Shown in pieces: positions 26,006 through 35,228 of a DNA stretch of 64,000 bases; positions within the stretch are counted from its first letter, which is position 1; each line of letters opens with the position of its first letter. The DNA is taken from positions 372,001 through 436,000 of the forward strand of contig NZ_JAFCKJ010000001.1 of the NCBI RefSeq assembly GCF_018130465.1, given 5' to 3'. The notes beneath the pieces were generated by a model. That model was not told where the DNA came from. It saw only the letters and a program-made list of their open reading frames with translations, and made no database searches. The DNA is from Bradyrhizobium canariense. Its GTDB lineage: Bacteria > Pseudomonadota > Alphaproteobacteria > Rhizobiales > Xanthobacteraceae. A program made the translations under genes and the position numbers.

Positions 26006-27542
26006 TCTCGCCAGCAGCTTCATTGCCAGCGCCGCGCGCGATCCCCAAGCCGTCGCGCTGGTCGACGGCGATCTCCGTCTGACGTATCGGCAGTGGTACG
26101 GCAAGATCTCGGCGCTGGTAGCGTCGCTCGACCGCCTTGGCCTGAAGCCCGGCGATCACGTCGTGACGCTGCTGCAGAACCGCTGGGAAGCTGCGACGCT
26201 GCACTGGGCCTGCCAGTTCGCAGGCCTCGTGATCACGCCGATCAACTGGCGGGCCAAGGTCGACGAGCTTGATTTCTGCATCGAGAATGCCGAGGCCCGC
26301 GCGGTTTTCTATCAGGACGTTTCCGCCGAGGCGGTGCGGGGCTCCGCGCCTGCCGGCCGGCTGCTGCGCGTGTCCGTCGATCCCGGGGCGGGCGAGGCGA
26401 CCAGCTTTTCCGACCTGATCAGGAATGGCGCGCCCGACGCCGAGCCGCGCGTCGGCGCCGATGCCTGGTCGATCATGCTCTACACCTCGGGCACGACGTC
26501 GCGCCCGAAGGGCGTGCCGCGGCGCCATCGTGCCGAGCGCGCTGCTGCGATCGCCCATGTCGCGCAAAACCTCTACGGCCGCGGCGAGCGCACGCTCGGC
26601 GTGATGCCGCTCTATCACACCATGGGCGTTCGCTCGCTGCTGGCGATGTCGCTGATCGGCGGCTGCTTCATCTGCCTGCCGCGCTACGACAGCGGGCAGG
26701 CGCTGGCACTGATCGAGAAGGAAGAGATCACCAATCTTTATCTGGTGCCGACGCTCTATCACGACCTCGTTCATCACGAGGCCTTCGCCGAGACCGAAAT
26801 ATCCAGCGTCCGCAAGCTCGGCTTTGCCGGCGCGTCGATGACGGATGGCCTCCTGAAGAAGCTGAACGAGGCGTTCAAGCCGGAGTTGTTCGTCAACCAC
26901 TACGGCAGCTCCGAGATCTACACCTTTACGATCGACCAGAACGCTGTCGCAAAGCCCGGCTCGGCCGGCAAGGCCGGCCTCAACCAGCATGTCAAGGTCG
27001 TGCGCATCGGCGCGCGCTCCGTTGCAGAACTTGCCGCGGTCGGGGAGGAGGGCGAGATCATTGCCACGCTTGCCGGCGACGAAGCTTTCGAAGGGTACTG
27101 GCGGCGCCCGGAGGCCGATGCCAAGTCGCTGCGCGAGGGCTGGTACTTCACCGGCGACACCGGCTTCGTCGATCCCGACAATGATCTCTTCGTCACCGGC
27201 CGCGTCGACGACATGATCATCACCGGCGGCGAGAACGTCTCTCCGGTCGAGATCGAGAGCTGCCTTTCTCTGCATCCCGCCGTCGACGAGGTCGCCGTGG
27301 TCGGCGTTGCCGACGAGAGGTGGGGCAAGGTCGTCGCGGCCTTCGTCAAGCGCAATCGTATCGTCTCCGAGGTGGAGCTGGAGCAGTTCTGCCGCACCTC
27401 GGGGCTCGCCAATTTCAAGCGGCCGCGCCGCTACGTCTTCGTCGACGCGATTCCAAAGTCGCCGGTCGGCAAGCTGCTGCGGCGATTGCTCGTCGCCGGA
27501 GAATACGAGGCCGAGCGCCTGCCGCCATCGGACGCCGCCTGA
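25998..27542 (+). CDS. hmfD: AMP-forming acyl-CoA ligase, probable 2-furoyl-CoA synthetase
   Basis: This 514-residue member of the ANL superfamily has the phosphate loop LYTSGTTSRPKGVPRRH near residue 160, the adenine-binding YGSSEIYTF near 300, the hinge region TGDTGFVDPDNDLFVTGR near 388, and the catalytic lysine region PKSPVGKLLRR near the C-terminus. It activates a carboxylic acid to its CoA thioester, by context 2-furoate. It overlaps hmfC, and 28 bases separate it from hmfE. Confidence 0.86.
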   Translation: MLDLASSFIASAARDPQAVALVDGDLRLTYRQWYGKISALVASLDRLGLKPGDHVVTLLQNRWEAATLHWACQFAGLVITPINWRAKVDELDFCIENAEARAVFYQDVSAEAVRGSAPAGRLLRVSVDPGAGEATSFSDLIRNGAPDAEPRVGADAWSIMLYTSGTTSRPKGVPRRHRAERAAAIAHVAQNLYGRGERTLGVMPLYHTMGVRSLLAMSLIGGCFICLPRYDSGQALALIEKEEITNLYLVPTLYHDLVHHEAFAETEISSVRKLGFAGASMTDGLLKKLNEAFKPELFVNHYGSSEIYTFTIDQNAVAKPGSAGKAGLNQHVKVVRIGARSVAELAAVGEEGEIIATLAGDEAFEGYWRRPEADAKSLREGWYFTGDTGFVDPDNDLFVTGRVDDMIITGGENVSPVEIESCLSLHPAVDEVAVVGVADERWGKVVAAFVKRNRIVSEVELEQFCRTSGLANFKRPRRYVFVDAIPKSPVGKLLRRLLVAGEYEAERLPPSDAA

Positions 27543-27570
27543 GCTCACGCATCAACAGAAGGAAGACAAC

Positions 27571-28377
27571 ATGCCGACGCCATACAATTTTGTCGATCCC
27601 CGGCTCGCAAAGCTCGACGGCTTTAAGGTCGAGATCGACGAGGCGCATGAGCGCGCCGACATCGTCCTGGGGCGTCCGCCCTACAACGTCGTGGCGATGC
27701 CGCAGCGCGACCAGTTGCGTCTCACCTTCGAGACGCTGGACGAGGATCCGCGAGTCCGCATCATCGTGCTGCGCGGAGAGGGCGAGCATTTCTCCAGCGG
27801 TGGAAATATCGGCGGCTTCATGGAGGCGAGCCCCGAGCACGTCTCCAAGCTCGCCTGGAACATCGCCGCGCCCGCACGTTGCGCCAAGCCCGTCATCGTC
27901 GCCAACCGCGGCTATTGCTTCGGCGTCGGCTTTGAGCTCTCGCTCGCCTGCGATTTCCGCATCGCTTCGGAGACCACCCAGTACGCGTTGCCGGAGCAGA
28001 AGCTCGGCCAGATCCCGGGCTCCGGCGGCTCGGCACGGCTGCAGAAGATGGTCGGCATCACCCGCACCAAGGACATCGTGATGCGCTCCAAGCGCATCTC
28101 GGCCAGGCAGGCCCTGGAGTGGGGCATTGCGACCGAATGCGTGCCGGATGCCGAGCTGGAGAAGGCGACCGACAAGCTTGTCGACGAGCTCCGCACCTTC
28201 TCGCCGCTGGCGCAGCGCACGGCCAAGAAACTCCTCAACGACACCGAGGATTCGACGCTTGCCATCGCCATCGAGCTCGAAGGCCATTGCTACGGCCGTT
28301 TGCGCCAGTCGGAGGACTTCAAGGAGGGTGTGGAGGCCTTCAACGCCAAGCGCCCGCCGAAATTCGCCGGCCGCTGA
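27571..28377 (+). CDS. hmfE: Enoyl-CoA hydratase/isomerase-family protein, probable 2-oxoglutaroyl-CoA hydrolase
   Basis: This 268-residue crotonase-fold protein has oxyanion-hole segments GEHFSSGGNIGGF near residue 70 and NRGYCFGVGFELSLACDFRIA near 112-132. In the furoate pathway HmfE handles the ring-opened product and releases 2-oxoglutarate and CoA. AAGGAAG precedes the ATG by seven bases. The generic fold alone would not give this function; it comes from the conserved order hmfA-B-C-D-E. Confidence 0.82.
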   Translation: MPTPYNFVDPRLAKLDGFKVEIDEAHERADIVLGRPPYNVVAMPQRDQLRLTFETLDEDPRVRIIVLRGEGEHFSSGGNIGGFMEASPEHVSKLAWNIAAPARCAKPVIVANRGYCFGVGFELSLACDFRIASETTQYALPEQKLGQIPGSGGSARLQKMVGITRTKDIVMRSKRISARQALEWGIATECVPDAELEKATDKLVDELRTFSPLAQRTAKKLLNDTEDSTLAIAIELEGHCYGRLRQSEDFKEGVEAFNAKRPPKFAGR

Positions 28378-28449
28378 TACGCGACAGAACTGCCGCGGTT
28401 CGCAACGGCGCGGGCCGCGGCGCTACTCAAACGGGGGAGGTAAAACAAA

Positions 28450-29781
28450 ATGGCTGAGATGGATATGCCGGTCGCAGGTGCGGAAGCATCGGCCGATAAT
28501 AAGCAAATGGTCAACGCGATCGTCGCGTCGGTGCTCGGATGGGCGCTGGACCTGTTTGATTTGTTCATTCTGCTCTACGTGGCGCCAGTTATCGGCGCGC
28601 TGTTCTTTCCGTCGAGCAATGCGGCGCTGTCGCTTGCCGCGGTCTACGGCTCGTTCGCAGTGACGCTCTTGATGCGGCCGCTCGGCTCGGCGGTGTTCGG
28701 GCATTACGCCGACGTGCACGGCCGCAAGCAGGCCATGCTGATTGCCATCGTCGGTGTCGGCATCAGCACGGCGGCATTCGGTCTGCTGCCGACTATCGCT
28801 CAGGTCGGCATCCTCGCGCCGATCATCTTCTTGGTTCTGCGCCTGGTGCAGGGTGTGTTCGTCGGCGGCGTGGTTGCTTCCACCCACACCATCGGCACCG
28901 AGTCGGTGCCGGCGCAATGGCGTGGTGCGATGTCCGGTCTGGTCGGCGGCGGTGGCGCCGGTATCGGCGCGCTGCTGGCGTCCTTCATCTTCCTGATCAC
29001 GTCCTCGATCTTCCCCGGCGATGCCTTCGCGGTCTGGGGCTGGCGCTTCATGTTCTTCTCGGGGCTGCTCAGCTCGCTGCTCGGCTGGTTCATCTTCCGG
29101 AACCTCGAGGAGTCGCCATACTTCAAGGAGCTCAAGCGCCAGCAGGGCAACAAGCAGGCCAAGGTCTCGAAGGCGCCGGTCAGGGACGTGTTTTCGGGCG
29201 AGTATCGCGGTGTGCTGCTGGTCAACCTGCTCATCACGTTTGGCGGCGGCGCCGGCTACTATCTGACCTCGGGCTATCTGCCGAGCTTCCTCAAGGTGAT
29301 CAACGCGGTCCCGAACCAGACGTCGTCGCTGATCCTGATGGGTGCCAGCGTGTCGGCGTTCTTCTCGGCGGTGCTGGTCGGCGCGCTGAGCGATCGCATC
29401 GGCCGCAAGAAGACGTTCCTTCTGATTGGCGTCCTGGCGGCGGTGCTGTTGCCGCTCTGCTATCTCAACCTGGCCGCCACCAAGGATACGACGCAGATCA
29501 CGCTTTATGCGTTCGCCATCGCCTTCATCGGCAATGCCGGCTACGCGCCGGTGCTGATCTTCCTGAACGAGCGTTTCCCGACCGCGCTGCGCGCGAGCGG
29601 CACGGGCCTGTCATGGAACATCGGCTTTGCACTGGGCGGCATGATGCCGACCTTCGTCTCGCTGGTGAGCGGCAGCCCGGCGGAGATTCCGATGTCGCTG
29701 GCATACTTCGCGGTCGGCGTGTTCGCTATCTACTTGATCGGTGCGGTCGTCATTCCCGAGACCAAGGGCAATTTCCGCTGA
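28450..29781 (+). CDS. MFS transporter, probable furan-acid carrier (HmfT-like)
   Basis: This 443-residue protein has about 12 membrane helices and the MFS motif GHYADVHGRKQ after helix 2, with a second copy GALSDRIGRKKT in the middle loop. It resembles the metabolite:proton symporter group that imports aromatic acids. GGGGGAGG stands nine bases before the ATG. It follows hmfE by 72 bases and precedes a strong stem-loop, so it is likely the last gene of the furan operon. C. basilensis also has an MFS gene beside its hmf genes. Confidence 0.83.
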   Translation: MAEMDMPVAGAEASADNKQMVNAIVASVLGWALDLFDLFILLYVAPVIGALFFPSSNAALSLAAVYGSFAVTLLMRPLGSAVFGHYADVHGRKQAMLIAIVGVGISTAAFGLLPTIAQVGILAPIIFLVLRLVQGVFVGGVVASTHTIGTESVPAQWRGAMSGLVGGGGAGIGALLASFIFLITSSIFPGDAFAVWGWRFMFFSGLLSSLLGWFIFRNLEESPYFKELKRQQGNKQAKVSKAPVRDVFSGEYRGVLLVNLLITFGGGAGYYLTSGYLPSFLKVINAVPNQTSSLILMGASVSAFFSAVLVGALSDRIGRKKTFLLIGVLAAVLLPLCYLNLAATKDTTQITLYAFAIAFIGNAGYAPVLIFLNERFPTALRASGTGLSWNIGFALGGMMPTFVSLVSGSPAEIPMSLAYFAVGVFAIYLIGAVVIPETKGNFR

Positions 29782-29795
29782 GTTTCAGCAACGGC

Positions 29796-29820
29796 GCGGT
29801 CGCATCGCTGAGGCGACCGC
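29796..29820 (+). terminator. Stem-loop after the MFS gene, probable end of the furan operon
   Basis: GCGGTCGC (29796-29803) and GCGACCGC (29813-29820) pair perfectly around a 9-base loop, starting 14 bases after the MFS stop. No U-tract follows, so Rho-independent release is uncertain. The 445-base gene-free stretch after it marks the boundary between the furan and hydantoin regions. Confidence 0.55.
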
Positions 29821-29899
29821 CATGCATAGCTCGTAGGCAATCGAATATCCTTTGGCACCGGTGGATCGCCTGCAAATTAGACAGGTGATTTGGATTGCA

Positions 29900-30016
29900 G
29901 TGCAGCGCACGTCACGATTTGCGCCGAAAAGCCGTGGTGCGCTGCACATCTGTTGCGTGGAACAGTCCACGTTGGACTGCACTCTTCGCGGGCATCGCTG
30001 CACGAAAACGTGCAGC
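29900..30016. repeat. Cluster of three inverted repeats upstream of hyuA
   Basis: Three perfect inverted repeats lie in 117 bases: GTGCAGCGCAC (29900-29910) with GTGCGCTGCAC (29937-29947); CAGTCCA (29963-29969) with TGGACTG (29973-29979); and GCTGCACG (29997-30004) with CGTGCAGC (30009-30016). CTGCAC recurs through the stretch. The region is otherwise gene-free between the MFS gene and hyuA and is probably regulatory, either as operator sites or RNA structures. Confidence 0.6.
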
Positions 30017-30137
30017 CGATGTTGCCGCGCACGGTATCAGTTGCGTGCTGGTCCTGTGCGTTGCGACAACTCTGGCCCTATCCCGAGCCCATCGCTCTGT
30101 CGCACGCTCGCAAGCGGTGGCATGACAGGGGATGATG

Positions 30138-30218
30138 ATGAGCGCTCTCGGTTTGGGATTGAACTTGGCGATGGACGGGAAGGACCCGGCGTCCGGTTGG
30201 AACGTCGTCCGTAGCTGA
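30138..30218 (+). CDS. Possible 26-residue leader peptide upstream of hyuA
   Basis: A short frame begins at ATG 30138 with AGGGG seven bases upstream and ends at TGA 30216-30218, eight bases before the hyuA ATG. The peptide begins MSALGLGLNLAMDG. HyuA itself has no clear ribosome site, so reinitiation after this small frame is a reasonable idea. No homology is known to me, and chance occurrence is possible. Confidence 0.3.
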   Translation: MSALGLGLNLAMDGKDPASGWNVVRS

Positions 30219-30226
30219 CCCCACAC

Positions 30227-32236
30227 ATGAGCACTGACGAAAACCACTGGGAAGTCGGCACCGATATCGGCGGCACCTTCACCGACATCATCGCAATCCG
30301 GCGCTCCCCCGCGGAGGCACGGATTGCGAAGGTGCCATCGCGACCTCAGGCTCCGGTTCAGGCGATGCTGGAGGCGATCGAGGCGGTCGGCCTGCGCAAG
30401 AGCGAGGTCAAGCGCTTCGTCCACGGCACCACGCGCGTGACCAACGCCATCGTCGAGGGTAGGCTACCGAAAGTGGCGCTGGTCGCGACCGAAGGCTTTG
30501 CCGACGTGCTGGAGATCGCGCGCTATCGCCGGCGCGATCTCTACCGTCTCGACATCCCGCCAAAATCGCCGCCGCTGGTGCCGCCGGAACGATGCTTCGG
30601 GCTTGCCGAGCGCCTCGATCACGAGGGACAGGTGCTGAAGGCGCTGGATGAAGCGGAAATCGAGCGTCTGGTGGCCTGGCTGAAGGAGACCGGCGTGCAG
30701 AGTGTCGCGGTCGCTCTGCTTCACGCCTATGCCAATCCCGTGCACGAGAAAATGCTCGGCGAGCGGCTCAAGGGTGTCGTTGCTCACGTCTCGCTGTCGC
30801 ACGAGGTCAACCCCGAGGCGCGCGAATACGAGCGAACTTCGGCGACCGTGTTCAACGCGGCCGCCATGCCGATCGCGGTGGAATATCTCAGCGAGCTGGA
30901 GCAGCGGCTCCCGATCGGCCCCGGCCTGCAGGTGTTTCATTCGGCCGGCGCCATGATCCCGATTTCGGCCGTGAAGCGGCGGCCGCTGGTGATGGCGATG
31001 TCGGGCCCCGCGGCCGGCGTCTCTGCATCCGTCAGCATCGCGCGCCAGCTCGGCACATCGCGCATGCTGACGTTTGACATGGGCGGCACCACGACCGACG
31101 TGTGCCTGATCGTCGACGGCCAGGCCGAGATGACAGACGGCCGCATGCTCGGCGACAAGCCGCTGCGCCAGCCGATGCTCGCGGTTCACTCGATCGGGGC
31201 GGGCGGCGGATCGATCGTGCGCAACGGCCCCGGAGGCTTGACGGTTGGGCCGGAGAGCGCCGGCTCCGAGCCGGGACCGGCCTGCTACGGCCGCGGTGGT
31301 ACCGAGCCGACCATCACCGACGCCAACGCCGTGCTGGGCTATCTCAATCCCGAAACCAGGCTCGGCGACCGCATCGGGATCGACATCGAGGCCGCTATTG
31401 ATGTCATCGCGCCGATCGCGCGCGCCTTGGGGCTGAGCCTGACCGAAACCGCGCTCGGTATCATCAAGGTCGCGAATGCGACAATGGCCCGCGCGCTCCG
31501 CCGCGTCACCGTCGAGCGCGGCATCGACGGACGCGACTGCACGCTGCTCGCCTTTGGCGGAGGTGGCCCGATGCACGCCGCGGGTCTGGCCGATCTCTAC
31601 GGGATTGCCGAGGTCGTCGTTCCCAGCGCATCAAGTGCGTTTTCGGCGCTGGGCTGTCTCACCGCGGATTTCAGCTTCGTCCAGCAGCAAACCCTGCGCG
31701 CTGCGCTTGACGGCATCGACCTCGCCCGTGTGTCCGAGCGGATCGGGGTGCTGATTGACGATGCTTCGGCGCCGCTCATCGCCAACGGCGTTGCCACGAC
31801 CGAGATTGAGGTCGAGCTGGTAGCCTTGATGCGCTACGCAGCGCAGAACGACGCTATTCCGGTGCCGTTTGCGCTTCCGCTCGATGTTGTCAGGCTGAAG
31901 AGGGATTTTCTCGCCCGGCACCACGAGCTGTTCGGTTATGCGACGAGCGAGCGCTGCGTCATCGAATCCGTGCGGGTGCAGGCACGCCGTCCGTCGAGCA
32001 CCGTCGTGAGCCGGCCGGCCACCGCGGTCAGGACGATATCCACCGGCAAGCGCATCTGCTCGTTCGACGGCTTTCACGACATCGCGACAAGCATAATCGA
32101 CCGCGCCTCGCTGACCGAAATCGTCAGCGGCCCGGCCATCATCGAAGACGCATGGTCGACCGTGGTGGTTCCGCCCGGCTGGCAGGCGAGGCCGGATGTT
32201 TCAGGCAACCTGTTCCTGACGCGGGGGGCCGCATGA
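30227..32236 (+). CDS. hyuA: Hydantoinase/oxoprolinase subunit A (HyuA-type, ATP-dependent)
   Basis: This 669-residue member of the N-methylhydantoinase A / 5-oxoprolinase family has the N-terminal phosphate-binding motif VGTDIGGTFTDII (residues 8-20) and a central FDMGGTTTDVCLI near residue 283, both typical of the actin-like ATPase fold. With HyuB it hydrolyses hydantoins or oxo-lactams at the expense of ATP. Its stop overlaps the hyuB ATG (ATGA). The exact ring substrate cannot be read from the sequence. Confidence 0.88.
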   Translation: MSTDENHWEVGTDIGGTFTDIIAIRRSPAEARIAKVPSRPQAPVQAMLEAIEAVGLRKSEVKRFVHGTTRVTNAIVEGRLPKVALVATEGFADVLEIARYRRRDLYRLDIPPKSPPLVPPERCFGLAERLDHEGQVLKALDEAEIERLVAWLKETGVQSVAVALLHAYANPVHEKMLGERLKGVVAHVSLSHEVNPEAREYERTSATVFNAAAMPIAVEYLSELEQRLPIGPGLQVFHSAGAMIPISAVKRRPLVMAMSGPAAGVSASVSIARQLGTSRMLTFDMGGTTTDVCLIVDGQAEMTDGRMLGDKPLRQPMLAVHSIGAGGGSIVRNGPGGLTVGPESAGSEPGPACYGRGGTEPTITDANAVLGYLNPETRLGDRIGIDIEAAIDVIAPIARALGLSLTETALGIIKVANATMARALRRVTVERGIDGRDCTLLAFGGGGPMHAAGLADLYGIAEVVVPSASSAFSALGCLTADFSFVQQQTLRAALDGIDLARVSERIGVLIDDASAPLIANGVATTEIEVELVALMRYAAQNDAIPVPFALPLDVVRLKRDFLARHHELFGYATSERCVIESVRVQARRPSSTVVSRPATAVRTISTGKRICSFDGFHDIATSIIDRASLTEIVSGPAIIEDAWSTVVVPPGWQARPDVSGNLFLTRGAA

Positions 32237-33813
32237 AGCTCGATCCGTTCGTCGTCGAAGTCATCCGTCACGGGCTCTCGGCCGCGGCCGAGGAGATGAG
32301 TCTGGTGATGACGCGCTCGGCGCGCTCGCCGCTGCTGCGTGAGGCCGGCGACCTGTCGTCGGCGATCACGGACGGCCGCGGTGGCCTGGTCGGGCAGGGT
32401 CGCGACATCCCGATCCATCTCGGCGCGATGGCCTATACGGTCCCCGAATTGCTGAAGGTGGTGCCGCGCGACAGCCTGAACGACGGCGACGCACTGATCT
32501 ACAATGTCGGCCCGCTCGGCGGCAATCATCTCAACGACGTCAAAGTCGTGCGCCCCGTCTTCGTCGACGGCGAGATCGTGGCGTTCGCGGTCAGCCTCGC
32601 GCACTGGCCCGATATCGGCGGCACATGGCCCGGCAGCTATTTTGCGAAAGCCATCGACACCTTCCAGGAGGCGATGCGTATTCCGCCGGTTCTGATCGCC
32701 ACAGCGGCCGGCGTCAATACGCCGATCGTGCAGCTACTCAAGGCCAATGTTCGCGATCCCGAATCCTGCGAGGGTGATCTTCTCGCCCAGATCGCCGCAA
32801 CGAAAGCCGGCGAGCGGCGCATCGTCGAGCTTTGCCGCGAGCACGGCAAGGCGGTCTTCACGGCGGCGCAGTCGCGCCTGCACGATCTCTCCGAAATCGA
32901 GATGCGCGAGGCGTTGCGCGATCTGCCGGACGGCGTCTACGAGGGCGAGGATTATTTGGACGACGGCGGCGTCAACGACGCGCCTGCGCGCATTCATGTC
33001 AAGATCACCATTGCAGGCGACGAAGCGACCTTCGACCTCTCGGGAAGCTGCGACCGCGTCTCGAATTTCTGCAACACGACGCCGTTCATGGCGCGTTCGG
33101 CGGTGGCCTATGCCGCGCGCATCATGAGCGGGCGCGACATGCACCAGAACGCGGGCGCACTGCGGCCGCTGACCATCATCACGCGCCCGGGCTCGATCCT
33201 GGAGCCGGGGTGGAATGCCTCGGTCGCGGCCGGTAACCACGAGACGTCGATGCGCATCGTCGATGCGATCTTCCGCGCCATGCAGAACACCATTCCCGAA
33301 CGTCTGTCGGCTGGCGGGGCGACCACGGCGGGCGTCCTGTTCTTCGCCGAGCCGCGACAGAACGGTTCATGGAAGATGCTCTACGAGGTCCACGGCGGTG
33401 GCGAGGGCGCGCGGCATGATAGGGCCGGCATCTCGGCAACCCGTGTGCATCTGTCCAACACCTCGAACACGCCGGTCGAGGTGATCGAGGCGAACTACGC
33501 CATCCGCGTCGAGCAGCAAGCCATTCGCTGGAATTCGGGTGGTGCGGGAGAATTTCGCGGTGGAGACGGCGTCATCCGCACCTATCGTATCCTGGCACCG
33601 TCGATGCATCTGACCACCTGCATCGAGCGCATGGTGATTGCGCCGTTCGGCCTGCAGGGCGGCGAGCCCGGCAAGGTCTGCCGCATCTCGCTGATCAGGC
33701 AGGGCGCGAACGTCGCGATCGACGGCAAGTCGAACCTGGTGCTGCAACAAGGCGATCTCGTCGCGATCGAGACGTGCGGCGGCGGTGGCTACGGCGCCGA
33801 GGCCGCGGAATGA
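32233..33813 (+). CDS. hyuB: Hydantoinase/oxoprolinase subunit B (HyuB-type)
   Basis: This 526-residue partner of HyuA has the family opening LDPFVVEVIRHGLSAAAEEM, followed by MTRSARSPLLREAGDLS. Further conserved stretches are GGNHLNDVKVVRPVF near residue 96 and the glycine-rich C-terminus IETCGGGGYG. The ATG at 32233 was chosen because it overlaps the hyuA stop and begins the family domain directly; an open frame continues 81 bases upstream. Ten bases separate it from the aminotransferase. Confidence 0.9.
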   Translation: MKLDPFVVEVIRHGLSAAAEEMSLVMTRSARSPLLREAGDLSSAITDGRGGLVGQGRDIPIHLGAMAYTVPELLKVVPRDSLNDGDALIYNVGPLGGNHLNDVKVVRPVFVDGEIVAFAVSLAHWPDIGGTWPGSYFAKAIDTFQEAMRIPPVLIATAAGVNTPIVQLLKANVRDPESCEGDLLAQIAATKAGERRIVELCREHGKAVFTAAQSRLHDLSEIEMREALRDLPDGVYEGEDYLDDGGVNDAPARIHVKITIAGDEATFDLSGSCDRVSNFCNTTPFMARSAVAYAARIMSGRDMHQNAGALRPLTIITRPGSILEPGWNASVAAGNHETSMRIVDAIFRAMQNTIPERLSAGGATTAGVLFFAEPRQNGSWKMLYEVHGGGEGARHDRAGISATRVHLSNTSNTPVEVIEANYAIRVEQQAIRWNSGGAGEFRGGDGVIRTYRILAPSMHLTTCIERMVIAPFGLQGGEPGKVCRISLIRQGANVAIDGKSNLVLQQGDLVAIETCGGGGYGAEAAE

Positions 33814-33823
33814 AGGGATTGCG

Positions 33824-35119
33824 ATGAGCAGATTGTTGCGAACCGGTCTGAATGCCGGCGACAGCGCGCCCATGGCCGTGGTCGGCGGCGAGGGCGTCTA
33901 TTTTCATCTTTCGGATGGTCGCAAGCTCATCGACGGCAGCAATACCGGCGGTGGCCTCGGACATCGTCATCCCGCGATGGTGGAGGCGATCCGCCGCGCC
34001 GCGGATACGCCCGTGGTGAACGAGGGGTGGACTTGGGTCGGCCGCGAGCAGGCTGCTGACGATTTGATGACCACCGCGTTCAGTGGCGAAGAGGATTGGG
34101 TCGGCGCGGTGCGCTTCTGCATCAGCGGCAGCGAGGCCAACGACATGGCGCTGTCGCTGTGCCAGGCGCTGACGCAGCGATCCGCGCTGGCGACGCGCGA
34201 ACGCGCCTATCACGGCATCACGGGCCTGTCGCGCAGCATGACGGTCCAGCCGCAATGGCATGGCGGCCTCGCGGTGCATGCCGGCGGCTCAAAGCTACCG
34301 GCGCCGATGGCGCCGGTGCGGATATTGCCGGCACCGGACGGCGCGATCTATGGGGCGCCGGCCAACAATGTTCCCCCCAGCGAATATCTGGCCGATGCCA
34401 CGCGCCTGCTTTCGGATACCGCAGCGACGATCATCGACTACACGCAGGGCGGGATCTATTACGACGGCGCCTATCAGGACGAGGTGGCGCGGTGCGCGCG
34501 ACAGGCTGGTTCATACTGGATCGCCGACGAAGTGGTTACTGGTGCGGGCCGCGCCGGGCGCTGGTTCGCGTTTCAAGGCGCCCAAAGCCGCCCTGATATC
34601 GTGACGCTGGGAAAATCGCTCGGCGGCGGCGCGGCCGCGGTTGCCGCGGTCGTGGTGTCGAAAGACATCGTCGAACGGCTCAAGGGTACGAGCTGGCAGA
34701 ATTACGGCACGCTCCGCGGGCATCCAATCAGCATGGCCGCCGTCAGCGCCTATCTGAAGGTCGTCAACGAAGACAAGATTTTGGAGCACGTGAGGGGCCT
34801 CGAAAAGCTGTTCACCCGCCGCCTGCTCGCCATCGCGCAGAAACATCCAAGCGTGCAGCGCGTGGCGGGGCAGGGGCTGCACTGGACCGTGGAGCTGCAC
34901 GGACCGGACTGGCGCTCCTGGCACGCCGACACCACCGAGGTGCCGATCGCCTCGCGCGTCGCCGCGCGGGCGCTGGACGCCGGCGCCGTGATCGGGACCA
35001 GCGGCGAGCAGACCTCGCTGTTCCTCGCACCGCCACTCGTGATCTCCGAGCATGAGGCCGAGCAGCTTCTGGATGCACTCGACCATGGCCTGGATATTGC
35101 CGATGCGGAACAGACGTGA
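33824..35119 (+). CDS. Class III PLP-dependent aminotransferase / aminomutase
   Basis: This 431-residue enzyme is of the glutamate-1-semialdehyde aminomutase / omega-aminotransferase group. The PLP lysine is Lys264 in TLGKSLGGG, and the cofactor aspartate is in IADEVVTGAGRAG. It would transaminate or isomerise an amino acid released by ring opening, but the substrate is unknown. It is not the haem-pathway HemL by context. It sits between the ATP-dependent hydantoinase genes and the carbamoylase gene. Confidence 0.83.
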   Translation: MSRLLRTGLNAGDSAPMAVVGGEGVYFHLSDGRKLIDGSNTGGGLGHRHPAMVEAIRRAADTPVVNEGWTWVGREQAADDLMTTAFSGEEDWVGAVRFCISGSEANDMALSLCQALTQRSALATRERAYHGITGLSRSMTVQPQWHGGLAVHAGGSKLPAPMAPVRILPAPDGAIYGAPANNVPPSEYLADATRLLSDTAATIIDYTQGGIYYDGAYQDEVARCARQAGSYWIADEVVTGAGRAGRWFAFQGAQSRPDIVTLGKSLGGGAAAVAAVVVSKDIVERLKGTSWQNYGTLRGHPISMAAVSAYLKVVNEDKILEHVRGLEKLFTRRLLAIAQKHPSVQRVAGQGLHWTVELHGPDWRSWHADTTEVPIASRVAARALDAGAVIGTSGEQTSLFLAPPLVISEHEAEQLLDALDHGLDIADAEQT

Positions 35120-35228
35120 GCGTGGATCGTGCAACGCACACTATGCCGATCGGCAGGCGCCGGCTGGAAAGTCCGCGCGATGCTGCGTTATGCTGCGCGC
35201 GCCGGCACGTGATTGAAACTGTAGCTTA

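Noticed and set aside
25938-27548. 536-codon minus-strand frame
   Set aside because: Antisense shadow of hmfD, whose ligase motifs are complete. The minus frame resembles nothing known to me.
29848-29871. Another -24/-12-like sequence (TTGGCACC) in the gap before hyuA
   Set aside because: The GC element is not at the required distance from GG, so it was not called.
30132-30137. Earlier in-frame ATGs of the possible hyuA leader
   Set aside because: They sit too close to AGGGG to be the best start; ATG 30138 has the normal spacing.
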